Part shown: positions 34,445 to 47,308 of the stretch, piece after piece
How positions within the stretch are numbered: the stretch's first letter is position 1
How the letters are laid out: each line of letters starts with the position of its first letter
Source of the DNA: Ectobius pallidus
Taxonomy: Eukaryota; Arthropoda; Insecta; Blattodea; Ectobiidae
Assembly (NCBI GenBank): GCA_964059195.1
Contig: CAXKWD010000007.1
Coordinates: 22,517,023 to 22,581,022 of the forward strand
Length of the DNA: 64,000 nt
Direction: 5' to 3'
The notes under the pieces: model-generated
What the model saw: only the letters and a program-made list of their open reading frames with translations
The model's database searches: none
What the model was told of the DNA's origin: nothing
Translations under genes and position numbers: made by a program

Positions 34445-35050
34445 TGAGGGTCATTCAATAATTAAAGAAACAAATTGGCTTGGGGAAAAGATGGTTGGTA
34501 TTACAAGTTTGATACATTTAGGATTTTAAATTGGCATGACTGGGATGAGTTCTAATCAGCTGGTGGATCAACACTGCTCTGTTTATAACCTCAAAATTAA
34601 GTTTAACGATGTCGGGTCTTCTTGAAAATTCCACATTGGTTGAACAACGTTGCTAACTAGAATGACTAAAGTGTATGGTGAAAGTTGTATGAACCGTGGA
34701 AATTTTTACAAGTGGTCGAGAATAAGTGACTGACGAACACCTTTCTGGCCAGCCTGTTGAAGTTGTGATTTAGCACCCTCTGAATTCCATTTGTTTGGTC
34801 CATTGAAGGAGGTATTATGTGGGAAGAAGTTCCAGGATAACGAGGATGTCAAGAAATTTGTGGGAAACTGGCTCCGACACCAAGACAAAAGAGTTCTTTG
34901 CAGCCGGTATAAAAAAGCTAGTAACCCGTTGGGACAAGTGCATAAATGTTGATGGGTATTATGTTGAAAAGTAGGAAAAGTCTTCATTTGTAAAAATAAA
35001 CGTTTTTTTCACCAGGTCAGTTTGTCTCTTTAATTATTGAATGGCCCTCG
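34445..35050 (+). mobile_element. Internally deleted mariner, 606 bp
   Basis: The TIRs (gagggtcattcaataattaa near the left end, ttaattattgaatggccctc at the right) are flanked by TA (34443-34444, 35051-35052). Plus-strand remnants come from both ends of a transposase. The helix-turn-helix region with SGQPVEVV lies near 34740-34770, and the C-terminal part is joined directly to it: EFHLFGPLKEVLCGKKF (about 34783), then after a frameshift AAGIKKLVTRWDKCINVDG (about 34898). The catalytic centre is deleted, so this is a non-autonomous derivative. Confidence 0.8.
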
Positions 35051-35052
35051 TA

Positions 35053-36009
35053 GCTTCAACTGTAGTTATTTACATACCAAGGGTGTAATGAAGATGTTTG
35101 TAGTGAGGGAAGTTACGCCATTGATACGTAAGTAATTTTATTACAGACTAGTTTATTACGGAGTAAACAAATATTTTAGAGAAAAGTTTTTGAACTGAAA
35201 TGTTTTCTTCAGTTAGTTTTGTTTCCTGGAAGTAATAATTAGGAACTCTGAATGAAATAAATTAAGTTTGATTTCAATGAAGGCAATCTCATGAAGTTAT
35301 TTTACATGTTCATGAAAAAGCTGGAGAAGCTGAAGATAAAGTTAATACCAGGAAAATCTAAACATTTATGTAACAAGGAATATGTTGTTTCGAAAGATGG
35401 TTCTCCAAATTACCTATCCTCCTTCAAAAGGTGAAAATCCTTTGAGAGCATTTTTATTTGGATGAATATCTGCAAGGGAGGGGCGAGGTTTAAAACCCAA
35501 GAAAAGATCCCGCACAAAATCTGTGCCGATTGCCTAAGTCATTACATTACGTTTTCGTGGGGACTGTAGCGTCGATTGGCCTGCTACCTATCTCTCTCGC
35601 ACAACAGTACCTCCCTCTCTATTTGTAAAGGCCAAGCTACCTCTCTCTCTCTCGCACAATAGCATCTCTCTCTCTAGAGAGTAACGGTCTCATCAGCACA
35701 GATTTCGTGAGAGATCTTTACAAAGTTGCCTGCCTCTACTGACCGACGACAACTTTACATAGAACTACACTATCTGAGGCTTTCTGAGGATTCAATTTTT
35801 AAAGTTTACTGAACATTTGCCTGCTAATTTTAATATAATTATTTAAATTGGCTATCCCTCAGTTGGGGTGGTTGACTTCTTTTGAATTCTCCCCTCTCTT
35901 TGGTCTACTCAAGCTCATCTTTGACAGCTGCAGAAAATTTAATGAATTGACCATGTTGAGGAAAAGATGCAATTGTGAATGATAGATTACGATCACTGTT
36001 GCAATAGTC
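35053..36009. other. Gene-free stretch with CT-rich tracts
   Basis: Pyrimidine-rich ctctctctcgcacaa repeats lie at about 35590-35685. Otherwise nothing was recognised. Confidence 0.5.
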
Positions 36010-36325
36010 TGACTGCCTACATGGTCTCATGGTTAGAATCGTTGGCTATGGATCTGCTGGCCTAGGTTTGATCCCTGATATCTTTGATTTTTCTGATGTA
36101 GAGAGAGCTCTGGTAAGGGGTGCACTCAGCCTTGTGATTCAAACTGAGGAGCTACTTGATTGAGAAGTAGTGGCTCTGGTCACTAAAACCACCATGATGA
36201 CAGAGTGAAAGCATGCTGACCACATGTCCCCAATTCTGCTATCTGCCTATAGTAGATGGCACAACAATCGGTGGTAGGCCTCGTCCCTTCAAGGTTATAG
36301 TGCCCTGGAGTATAGTTTAGTTGCA
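36010..36325 (+). mobile_element. tRNA-derived SINE, about 315 bp
   Basis: The head catggtctcatggttagaat and aggtttgatccctg are A- and B-box-like. The body includes gcatgctgaccacatg, atctgcctat and ggtggtaggcctcgtccctt, shared with the fragment at 20305-20460. The two copies define a family with a conserved 3' body. Confidence 0.65.
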
Positions 36326-36413
36326 TTAGTCTTATATAGGAAGCTCACAGGATCAATTTACAGTTCAACAGGAAAAATCACATTATTGCTCATCACTATC
36401 AAACTTATAAATC

Positions 36414-36697
36414 ATATCTGTAGCAAGATTGAGATCGGAAATATACACACTAAACTTCACTAAAAGGTATATTTACCCAGGATGATCGTTTCAACGGGTC
36501 TTCCCGCCATCATCAGCTGATTCCGACTGGCCCTGTAGCGGTGGGTGAATGAACTTATCGATCAAGGTCCCTTGTATGCCAACCAGTTGGCAGCTGATGA
36601 TGGCGGGAAGACCCGTTGAAATGATCATCCTGGGTAAATATACCTTTTAATGAAGTTTGGTGTGTGTATTTCCGATCTCAATCTTGCTACAGATATC
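36414..36697. repeat. Foldback element with hammerhead-like core in both arms
   Basis: The arms 36414-36518 and 36592-36697 are almost perfectly complementary; the loop is about 73 bp. The inner end of each arm is CTGATGA, T, the hairpin GGCGGG-AAGA-CCCGTT, then GAAA (plus strand 36594-36621; minus strand 36516-36489). This has the layout of a hammerhead core with stem II. Helices I and III are not obvious, so the folding claim is limited to the core. Confidence 0.8.
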
Positions 36698-37590
36698 AAC
36701 ACTTCACTGTAAATTTCCATCTAATATTTATAAATCATAATTGGATTTTAACAGAATTCAATGATGGAAATCTTAATTAGACCTGATTAAAAGTGTCATA
36801 TATGCCTGTATACCTAACAAACACACAGTCCCTCTTCTCACACAACACTAACACCACACAATCTAATTCTATAAACAGATACCAACAGAGATCAATGATT
36901 TCTCTTAAAAAATCACACATACACTAAGCTTTCTCACTCATCAAATTGGTTACAAAGAATAAGCATCAAACATTGGCATACATTAAAGAATGCATAACCT
37001 CTAACCAATACAAAGGGAGGGTTAAATTAAGAAGCATTCATACATTAAGCATCTCACTAGATTTCCAAAGTTCATGTCAATACACATTTTATATTTCTTA
37101 AGAGATTGCACAGGCAAGACATGAAATTCAGCTTTCATGGAACAGAAGTTGGCTACTTTTTTTTCATCTGCTTTGTTTTGGACTTGGGCAAAATTTTGAA
37201 ACATGCCGTAATTGATTTTGTGATAAAAGTGTAAAAGAGAGATTTTATTTTGTAAGTAGGTATGTTTGCAAATGAGCCCGTTAAGGAAAATTCTGGCAAT
37301 CCTTTGAGCAAAATAAAGTCATTTTACCATGTCCATCATACACTATTTTTTAGACAGCCTTTAATATTTTAGAAATGTAATAAATATTAGATTTATTGTA
37401 ATGAATTACATCCCTTGCCATCTAGTCTGGTGTACAGCTACCAACATATTAAATTTTATATACAAAAGTTTTTAACTAAAGGAGTATTTTCCATGTATAA
37501 TGTGCAACTTTTACTTCAGTTCTATTATTAATGTAAGCTGTCTAAAAATATTTGTTCAACATTAAAAAAAATCAATATGAAAACTCAAAC
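36698..37590. other. Gene-free stretch
   Basis: No gene or repeat was recognised. Confidence 0.4.
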
Positions 37591-37700
37591 AGAAAACTAT
37601 CTTTCTTGAATCCAAAAATTATTAACAAGAACAACAAAACAGAATTTGTCATTTTTAGGAAAAAGGCCTACATAGACAACTACATCTAAGCCAACTGATA
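37591..37700 (+). pseudogene. Possible Penelope-like reverse transcriptase scrap
   Basis: One short frame reads FLNPKIINKNNKTEFVIFRK followed by KAYIDNYI and a stop. Penelope-like reverse transcriptases typically have FLDLTI-x-NNK-x-EF-x-IYRKPT-TD at this place, so the order of residues fits. Only about 30 residues remain, hence the modest confidence. Confidence 0.4.
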
Positions 37701-40690
37701 TAACCTCATAATTGTATAGCGATTTTATTTGACTCTCACACCCAGACTAGTGAACATACATATCAATGAAAATGAAGGAAAAGTGGTGAAAACTGTAAAA
37801 GAAAATATTTTCAACAAAGAGTTGGTTGACACAAAAATATAGATATTCAGAAAACAAGGAGATAAAAGACGAGGCAAGGGAAAAATCCACTTACAAAGAA
37901 TTTATAAAAGCTAATCACAAAAATAAGGAATCTTCTGATAAATCAATAAGAAGCAGAGATAGCATGACATAGGTCAAACTAAAAAGAATCTCAATACAAG
38001 AAAATGATATTTTAGAAAATTAATAGGGGTAGGAAGGAACTTATTAAAAAAATACTTGAGCAGCCCAATTCTAGGAAAAAGCCATGAAAAATAACAGAAA
38101 CATAAATCAATAAAGCTTGTGCTCTGTGAGAAAATATTAATTGAAAAAAAAATGAAAATACCCATAGCAGATAGGCCTATTAGTTGGAGTTATAAAATAA
38201 ATGAGGGTGTCGTGAATAGATTATTCTTTACCTTTATGCTTATAACTTGATTTGTGAACGTACAGAATCATTTCACAACACATACTCTCATAAAATTCCA
38301 GGCAATGAGTTCATTTACTGCATAGTCTATAGAGATTTCTAAAATTTGAATTTTGTAGCAGAAGCTTATTCATGAACAAGATTTTCTTAGCAAAGTTTAT
38401 CTTCATAGAAAATTCACAATTTTGGAAAAATCGAGATCTGAGGATACTGTTTTAATGTTGGCAATCTTATCCATTGTCCTTAAAAGAAATATGCTTAAGC
38501 AGTTGAAACTGCTACAGATGCAGTAATGTATAAACTAACAAAATAGCATAGATGTGCATATTGCATTGTTAAGTGCCTCATTTTGTGTAAAATATTAATT
38601 ATTTTGAAGACGTGAATGAAATCCCATGGCCATTTTACGTCCACGTCTACCTTAGTTTACTCTACACACAGTCGAGGTAATGGGCTCACCACCTGTCCCT
38701 CTGTCCTCTCTATGAAAATAAGCATAGCAACTAAATGTATCCATGGTACTATAAACTCTATTGGGAGACCCTTCCACCTCGTCCGCAGGGTGCTAAGGTT
38801 TTATCTTCCACCCATACATTGTATATACACTTGAAGGGCAGTGGCATGTAAGACTCATGCAAGGGGAGCGAAAACAAAAAATAAAAAAAAATAATAAAAA
38901 AGAAGATGAAAAGGGCAACTTCTACTTTTAATAACAAATCTCTATGTGGACATTCGTCTATGACACCCAACAAAAATCCGGTCAATTCGCCAAATTCCAA
39001 AAGTGTATCCAGACAGAAATTTTAACTCTAAAACAGAAGATATGATCAGAGAGGGGGGGGGGGGGACCAGGGCAAATGGCAATCCAAGATATAAGCGTAG
39101 CCGTCTGAAGATCAAAATTAAAAGTGAAATGATATCTATTCCCATTAACATTTTCACTCTTTATGTTACTACATTGTTAGGTCCAAAACTCAGCAGATGT
39201 ATAGGCATGTTACTTATCAAGTTATCACCCATTAGCTCAACTATTTATCATCTATCCTAATACACATTGCATTACAATATAAAACACATTACATATACTA
39301 AACTATTTATAAGTCCTCTCTAATTTCTGTGTGAACATCTTTTAACACCATTTAAATACCTGCTTGTTTTATCGTTACTTTAACATATATTTTTTCTTGT
39401 TTCCAGAACATTTGTTTTTAACTCTTTGACGAACATATAAAAATATTCATATTATAATATATCTTACAAAAACTCATCTTTGCCTTAGAAATTTTTAACT
39501 TCATTTGTACAAGGCACCATATACACATTTATATAGAAATATTTATATAAAAAAAATCATTATGAACGTGTGCTCTCTTCTGGAATCATAGTACAAAACC
39601 TTTCTCCTTAATTGATGAAGGACCACCTCATGTCAAGATGCCAAAAAGTTGATTATAGTTGTCTTTTGCATCGTTTGTTGCAACAGAAGTTTTTAAGATA
39701 AAGGAATTTTATGAGAATACTAATTAAATTCCTGGATCCAAATGCGCAAGTTGTTCCATCTAAAACATTGATAGTAAACCTGTAGCATATTTTTATTTGT
39801 GAAACAAGACTTCTTTAAGAAATGAAATTCTAGCCTTTAAAAGAAAGTGAAGTGTAGCCTTTTTGGTTCTCAAATGACACACCATCTGATGTTAGTATTC
39901 TAGACCTATGACAGGCATCTAAAGTACCATTCAGCTAAGCTTAGATATTTGAATTAAAGTATTTAAACTGCCATTACAGTTAGGCTTCTTTCTAAAATAA
40001 CCTATTACTGAAGTTTATTGATGTGTTTATAAAATTACTGTTCAAGCAGATTTTTTTTAAAGCTAGACTTCAATATATTCCGTGCTCACATCTTAGTGCA
40101 AGTGACTTTATTTAGTAAAACTGAAAATAAACTTGTTTTCAAATTTCTCTTTAACAAACCAACTTTAAGATATAATATTATATAAATGTATGGATATTAT
40201 CAATCATTCTATCACAGCTACTGAAGTAACACAGATTTCTTAACACGCCTCTGATTTTGGGAAAAAGCCAGTTTCTGGACACAAGAATGGCAAACACAGC
40301 AGAGATTGAAAGGGTAGAGTTAATGTGAGTTTTTAAAATACTGTAAACTGAAAATAGTTTCAGCTATTGGTACAAAGACATATAAGCCATAAATTATAAT
40401 AAAAAAGAGATTTTGTGGAAACAGTTCATTTTTAAAACTACCTCAAGAATGAGTATATTACAGTTTCAGAAAAATTTGGTATGAATTAGATTATCGAAAA
40501 ATGTTGCTACTATGAAATATGTAATTAATTTTTAAAATTTTTATTGGACGTTGGCTATAATTGATTTTCCATTAGTGTTTTGAAAAAGCTACGAAAATTG
40601 TAAATAAATATTTCACAAGCTGTAAACTCAAGAATACAAAATGTATCTGATGTTCTTCGATAATTTAAACTCTGCACAACAAGAAGGAGT
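37701..40690. other. Gene-free stretch
   Basis: AT-rich, with a 13-base G run at 39053-39065. Short frames (60-85 codons) lack motifs. No element could be delimited. Confidence 0.4.
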
Positions 40691-41325
40691 GTTTGATTAG
40701 AAGTAAGGTTCAGATGTTCATGACCTAAAAAAGTTGAAAATATGACTGCAAATATGCCCTTCAAAATGACTAAATATGATCCAAAAATCCGAAATATGAC
40801 CTAATAAAATAACGTATTTTCAAAAAATAAATGTTAAAACGTTTAAAAGACACTAAATTCTTACATTACATAAATTCAATCAGAAAATTTGTTAACAATT
40901 TTAGTGAATTACAGTTTCATTTGTAGTGAAATATTTTAAAAGAATTTGCTCTTGTTTGCTCGCTTCATCAGCTCCAAAACTACTAATGTTTTGTAGATCC
41001 CTATATATTATGCATTAATTTTAAAATTTAAGTTACTATTATAATTAATTTGGTATAACATTAAATAAAAAAAATTTCAAATTTAACTCGACCATGTAGT
41101 ACATACACTGTATAATTGTGCCCCTTTGCCTAATTTATAAATGAATATGGCGTTAAATCACAAATATGACCAAGACCACAAAAATGACCAAAATATGACT
41201 TTATATGCAAAATAAAAATGGTCCGATTGGAATAACAAGCATGTAATTCATGTTTAATTTGTGTTTGTGGTGAGAACGGAGGTCAGGATAAAAATATGAC
41301 ATGTCATAAACATCCAAACTTTAAT
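40691..41325. mobile_element. Possible hAT-like element rich in aaatatgacc repeats
   Basis: Left ggttcagatgttcatgacc and right gacatgtcataaacatccaa are imperfect inverted repeats. The sequence just inside is crowded with aatatgacc phrases, and the right end (atgacatgtcat) resembles the right end of the hAT element at 19702-20595. No TSD was established. Confidence 0.4.
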
Positions 41326-42266
41326 TATAAGGAACAGAAGTTTATGTAATATTTCAGAGTAAGTGCTAACAATTGGTTTACTTCTACGAAAGCAATAAAA
41401 TGCTGATAATTAGAGTGTCATCCAAATATTTGTGCACCAGGACCGAAAAAAAAAATGAGATGGCACTTCTGAAACAATGAGTATTTCTTCATCAATTTCT
41501 AGGTAAATAAGAGCATAGATAATTTAAGACAAGCTGTCAAGTTCATCTACTGACATTGTTTCCTCTCGACAATGGAGAGAGAGACACTGATCTTGTATTG
41601 TGATTCGGCATTACTTGATCACAACAATGCTATATACTTCACACAATGTTTTAGACATTCACGGCTAACACATGTGTACTTTTCATACAATTCTTATCCA
41701 TTGCACAAAACAAAATTAAAATATTACAGAGCAGTTACCATAAAGTAGGAAGCATCATTACTTATTTTTACACACATTGAGACATAAGCTACCGAATCTC
41801 CCAGCAGGACTAATGTGTAATGCCCAAAAGCTCAAGAATATACTGTATTATTTAAGTTACATTACAGCGAAAGTATTGGTAGTTATTTTAGATAATCACA
41901 AGCTGATGGTTCTATAAAATCACTGATGAAATTATAAATTCACTGTTAATAATCCAATTCTTATCAATTGCAATCACAAAATGAACAAGAATTTCAGAAC
42001 TTTTTACATCATGCCCAAAGGATAACATAAATGTGACTTAATTGCGATATACCCACATGATTTTCCATATCAAACGCATAGATAATGTGACTATCTTTGC
42101 ATACCCACTTAAAGGGCACAATCATGTATCTCAGCCTCATGAAAAGCTGCACTGTTCATGAATTAAGACTTAGTCCAAGTTTCTGGAAGATGGGATACCT
42201 TTTAGTGAATTTCTATGAAAGAAATGTTTGAAATAAAACATTTGTTCTTTGTACAAGTGTACAAAA

Positions 42267-42297
<31 letters not shown>

Positions 42298-43858
42298 TAA
42301 ATCCCTTGTAGAGTGGGCAAAAGATAACAGAAATCTGTCATTGCGCTTTGTCACATCTCTAGATGATACTTTATCCAAATATAAAATTTAATTTTTGTAC
42401 TACGCTGTTCGTACACATAGTAAATATTTTTGGACTCGAGGCTGAAAACTTAAAGAATTTCAGGGCCAGACAACTGTCCTCGACTTATATTACCTACAGG
42501 AAGAAAAAAGTAAGACAGCTTATTAAAATCTAAAGTGAAACAAAAACTAGAACCGGAAAAGAACAGAAATCTATCCCTTCAGCCAAAAAGCGCTGCTGCA
42601 GTGGACAATGGTTCACAATAAAAAATAATAAAATAAACTTCAGAAATGTTGGTAAAAACATATTGGGATTGCCTGTGTAAGGTATAAAAGCATATATAAA
42701 GATAACTTATTTGGGTATCAGTAGGCCTACTTCAATTATTTCTTGTTTGGACTGAACAAATTAATTTTTAATGTAGTTTACAACTATTGACAGCAGATTC
42801 GTGAGCTTTTTAAGGCAAAATGCACTGAAATCATATTATATTAAATAAAATTTTACAAATATATAAAAACACAACAACGCTTAGAAAATACACTCTGCAC
42901 CTAGCAAGAGATCACAATCAATAAAATATGTACATCACTGGAAGGCTAAGAATGTCTTGCAGGAACTTAAATCAATACAACCTTAAAATAATTATATAAA
43001 GCAACACAAAGCCAAATTCTTCTGAATTACTATTACAGGCATAATTCAATAAAATATACTTATTGTACAAAAATGTTACGACAACTTCACAAAGAAAATT
43101 AAGAACCATACTTTCTCGAAACAAATGCTGATTATCACAGAATATTACATCTAGATGTTTTATGGGGTGCGGGGATGACTCTCTCTACCACCACTACATA
43201 TAAAAATTCCCTAAAGCTGCCAACACAACAGCTAAGCGAGCAAATCCCCCACACCCCATAAAAGTTGACATCGCTGCTGGACAACCCCATTCACCTATAC
43301 TAAGCTAAAACATTGTTAGAATATTTTGTATTTGTGTGCTTTCCAAGTCTGAGAGTAGTAAAAATGAAACACTGCCGCCACTGTGTTACTACTAGTGGAG
43401 GAGCGTCTTTTCAGGGACATATCACTGCTTTACGATTATGCAGAATAACAGGAAGATCCTAGTACAAACAGATTCAAGATTTACACAATCCAATACCATA
43501 CACATGATTTGAATAACCTAATTCCCATAAAAATTATAAAATTAGGCCTATATAAATTATATTTATTAGGCTTAGCAATTCACTGAACTCAGTATGTGAG
43601 ACTCTTTCAGATTTAAATATGTAATAAAGAATATAGAAAACAAAGTTTAAAAAAAATTCTATTAAAAATATGTAAGCAATATAAAACCTTTGTTATGAGA
43701 GCACTGACAAAAGCACTTAATGTCCTAGAAATCATCAATATTGAGATAATACTATTTATAATATTTTGCCAACAACAACAACATAATCTTTTCAGACTTC
43801 CAGTAGCGTAACGCGATGCGGAGGGCCCAAGGTTATAGCAGGCCCAAAATGAAATGCC
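41326..43858. other. Gene-free stretch with A-run and (TA)n
   Basis: A poly-A run followed by (TA)n occupies about 42262-42299. No genes or delimited elements were seen. Confidence 0.45.
42262..42299. repeat. Poly-A plus (TA)n microsatellite
   Basis: A run of A is followed by (TA)n to 42299. Confidence 0.9.
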
Positions 43859-43876
43859 GGGGGGGGGGGGGGGGGG
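43859..43876. repeat. 18-base G homopolymer
   Basis: An uninterrupted G run of 18 following gaaatgcc. Such runs are prone to length error in assemblies. Confidence 0.95.
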
Positions 43877-44089
43877 AAGAGGAATGTAAATAGGTTGTCA
43901 TAATGCAACTTTCAGTCAACTCACCAAACTGAGTATTGAGAAATTCGCTTTGAAATGTAACACAAGCCTGTTCTAGCATACTGGATATTAAGGGTAAAGC
44001 ATTTTATTCACTTGAAGAGTATAACAACTGTAATATGTCCAATTTATTATTCTGACTGGTATTATTACCTACTCAATTTGTATTCTGCA

Positions 44090-44422
44090 TACCTTCTTTT
44101 ATTCTCTTTTAAGATCTTTCACTATTGCATTACTCTGATGCAAATGTGTAATAGAAATATAACCGTGTAGTAGAATCTTAGTGTTCCAGTTAATGTATGT
44201 TATTTTTAAGTAGTGTATGGACCGGTAATCCAAAGAATTGTGTGTGTTAAAGCAATTTATAGCAGGTGGTATGATGCTGTCCATTACAATTCCCTCTATG
44301 ACCGTTCTTATACAGAAACATCATAGTAAATAGTTTTAAGTATACTGTAAATATAAAACAATGACGAAGCCAATTGTACTATGTATTAAACAGCAAATAA
44401 AGATTATCTTATCTTATCTTAG
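44090..44422 (+). mobile_element. Non-LTR retrotransposon 3' end with TTATC tail
   Basis: A non-coding segment ends in agcaaataaagattatctta followed by further TTATC-type units. AATAAA plus short tandem TTATC-like repeats is a typical 3' end of some insect LINEs. The left limit is arbitrary and no coding region is visible. Confidence 0.5.
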
Positions 44423-45062
44423 TCGCTGCATCGCGGGCTGCTGAAAATTCATATACTCAGATTACTGGTACATGCGTAAATGTATTAGTTTATTTGTCTG
44501 TTGCTTTTTCTTAACATTATTAATGAAGGAATTTAAGTTGACAAAAATTTTCAAAATTTGTAACACCAAAACAATATAAGAATAATCATAATCTAGATCA
44601 CAGTATTAATAAAAGATTTTTGAGAAAATTTAAATATGGGTTAAAGAAAATTTCAATTGCAGAAGCATGAAATAGATATTTTACATCTTAACATGGACTA
44701 CACAAAATACTATTTGTAAAAACAATACTGCACTATGATATAAGCTGTAATAATACTTTGGCCAATACTTTCTAAATACTTTAATATAAGACATTAATTA
44801 AACAGATGTACCAAACACATACCTACGCACACGCATCTTGCAAAATAATAGATTATTAAGCAGTGAGCAACAGAGTGAAGTAACAAAGTATACTGATATA
44901 TCTTACATCAGCTTCAACTGGTCTTTCAGGATGAACAAATAAACTTAACTAAACCAAAGTCCATTTGAAAAATGAGACAAATCCACCAACCGCAGAAAGG
45001 CTTCTAAGATGATCAAATACAGAATGACAACTTGTTCCTGCTGATTCAGTAAAATAAACAAA
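44423..45062. other. Gene-free stretch
   Basis: No gene or repeat was recognised. Confidence 0.4.
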
Positions 45063-45368
45063 TAAAAAATATGGCCGTAAGAAAGATGCGCTGGATGAGA
45101 TCTATAGATAAGATCGATAAAAAAATATGGCTGAAAATAAGATGTGCTGGATGACATCTGTTGGTAAGATCGATAAAAAAATATGGCCATAACTTAGATG
45201 TTCTGGATGACATCTATAGGAAAGATTGATTAAAAAAATGTGGCCATAAGTTAGATAAAAAAAAGATGGCCATAAATTAGATGTGATGGATGACATCAAT
45301 AGGTAAGATCGATAAAAAATATGGTCATAAGTAATATGTGCTGGATGACATATGTAAGTAATATCAAT
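45063..45368. repeat. Tandem repeat, about 57-bp unit, five to six copies
   Basis: The unit is about aaaaaatatggccataag, ttagatgtgctggatgacat, then ctataggtaagatcgat. One unit (about 45236-45260) is shortened. It is non-coding. Confidence 0.85.
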
Positions 45369-47308
45369 GTTTTCATGATTTGTCTGGTAAAGACTTCTAT
45401 TGTCACAACATTATTTTGCTGAATGGATCAGTAAGTTCAACAAAATCAGCTGGAAACAGAAGTTGGACAGATGATCAGTCTTCACCTTTGACACTCCAGT
45501 TAAGTGAAGCACACAAGTGCCATGGTTCAGAGTTGTACATTCACATGCCAGGTACCATTAAAGGAATCTTAAAAAGTGTCCCCAGCTCAGAAATGAAGTA
45601 CCTTAAACACACACTACTGACACAGATCAGGGAAGTTCAATGAACTGCAACTGGAGGTGCTAGAAGACTAAACCCCACAACAAAAACCATCACTTTTCAA
45701 ATAACAAATACAACAATTCATGTTGTAACTCCCAACCTGGTCTGATTAAAAATGCTTACTGTAGGGCCCAATATGGAATCCTAGTCAATCCACATGGAAT
45801 TAGTTGTAGACAAAATGGGATCAGAGAAGTTTTCTTAGATACTCCTCTGCCTGGTATCATTCCACCTTTGTTCTGTCACCATAAATATGCCCACCAGCTG
45901 TGTTCTTGGTAATTATATAAGTCAACAAATAATTAATAAAATAATATGATTCATTACCTGAATATCTACAGACTTTTGCGAAATAAATAAGAACTCAACT
46001 AACAATAAATATAGTTAGTTGTGTTATAAAAACAAAATTGAAATAAGTTATGTGAGTTACCTTGCATAAAGACTGTTTTGGAAGATGTGTTTGCTCTCCA
46101 TAAATGAATTACATGATAAAAATCAAACAGTACACAATATCCATGAGATTATTCTAACATATTCTTAATCAAGTAGCAAAGAACTGTTCAGAACAGATCA
46201 ACTTACTTAATTTGCTATCTTTGATTTTTTTTTGAGCTGTGGCATTGGCTTTAAGCTGAGGATAGGAGCAAATAGCTCCTGAAACATAATAAATAAATTT
46301 AAAAATCTGCTGTAAGTCATGTTAAGCTTGGTCTTTCAGGATGAGCAGATGAAGTAAACTAAAGTAAACTATTTCATTTCATTGAAAGTCAATAAAGACT
46401 GTAGGAATAAAATAAATTTTAAAAATTATTTTTAGTTACTGGTACTGACAATTCTATTCAATTTAAAATTAATACACAGCTTGTTAAAGAACTCTGATTA
46501 AAAAAGTGTTGGATGAAAGTTAATTGACTATAATGAAAGAGAGTTTAACTATTTTCTTATCCTTCGAATATGTGTTATTTTCAAACTAAATTGCAATTCT
46601 TAATGAACTAAGTTAATATATACTGTAGAACATTACCTCGTTGAATAATTACAAAATGTAAATTAACACCATAATGGCTCTGCAGGTGCATCAACTTTGT
46701 GATCAACTTATTCTTTGCTTAAAGAACAAAAGAAATAAATAAGTTGTTCTAATAATAAAAACAGATATATTAAAATAAACAAAGATATTAAAATGAAATA
46801 AATAAAGGAATTCAATATAGATGTTACTCCAATAAAAAAGAAAGAGATAACACATAGTGCTATAAGGAGTACACATTAAAAAATTACAAAAGATTACATT
46901 TTGTAATCTGCTAGAACCCTTATGGTAAAAACCTTGTAGAATGTTTAAAAATAAATAAAATGATTGACCACAGTCTTATATTACAGTTGAAAAAAGCAAG
47001 TAGCTGAGAAGCTGGTATGTTATAAAATATAAGTACTGCACATTACGTGGACAGTGATAAAATCATCACAATCTAAACTGTAAAAGCCACAAAGTATTAT
47101 AAAAGTTCAAAGTCAGTAAAATTCCCAACTTATTTCATTCTGGAATAACAATGAGAAATTAAAAACAGAACTTGAAAACTACTGGTTTGTACAGGATCTT
47201 CCTCTTTTCTATTAGGAAAACCATCCACATCTTAGTGGTGTTTTGACTTCATCGAACTTAAGATGAAGACATTTAAGTCTACAGAATACCACCAAAAGTT
47301 TATGACTG
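45369..47308. other. Downstream of TMTC3; possible 3' UTR
   Basis: The region next to 47308 is probably TMTC3 3' UTR, but I could not find a clear minus-strand AATAAA near it. The 87-codon plus-strand frame at 45380-45643 has no recognisable motif and is probably chance. Confidence 0.4.

Noticed and set aside
34706..34987. Minus-strand frame of 93 codons
   Set aside because: Antisense to the recognisable mariner transposase remnants.
45380..45643. 87-codon plus-strand frame downstream of TMTC3
   Set aside because: No recognisable motif and no support from splice or polyadenylation context; treated as chance.
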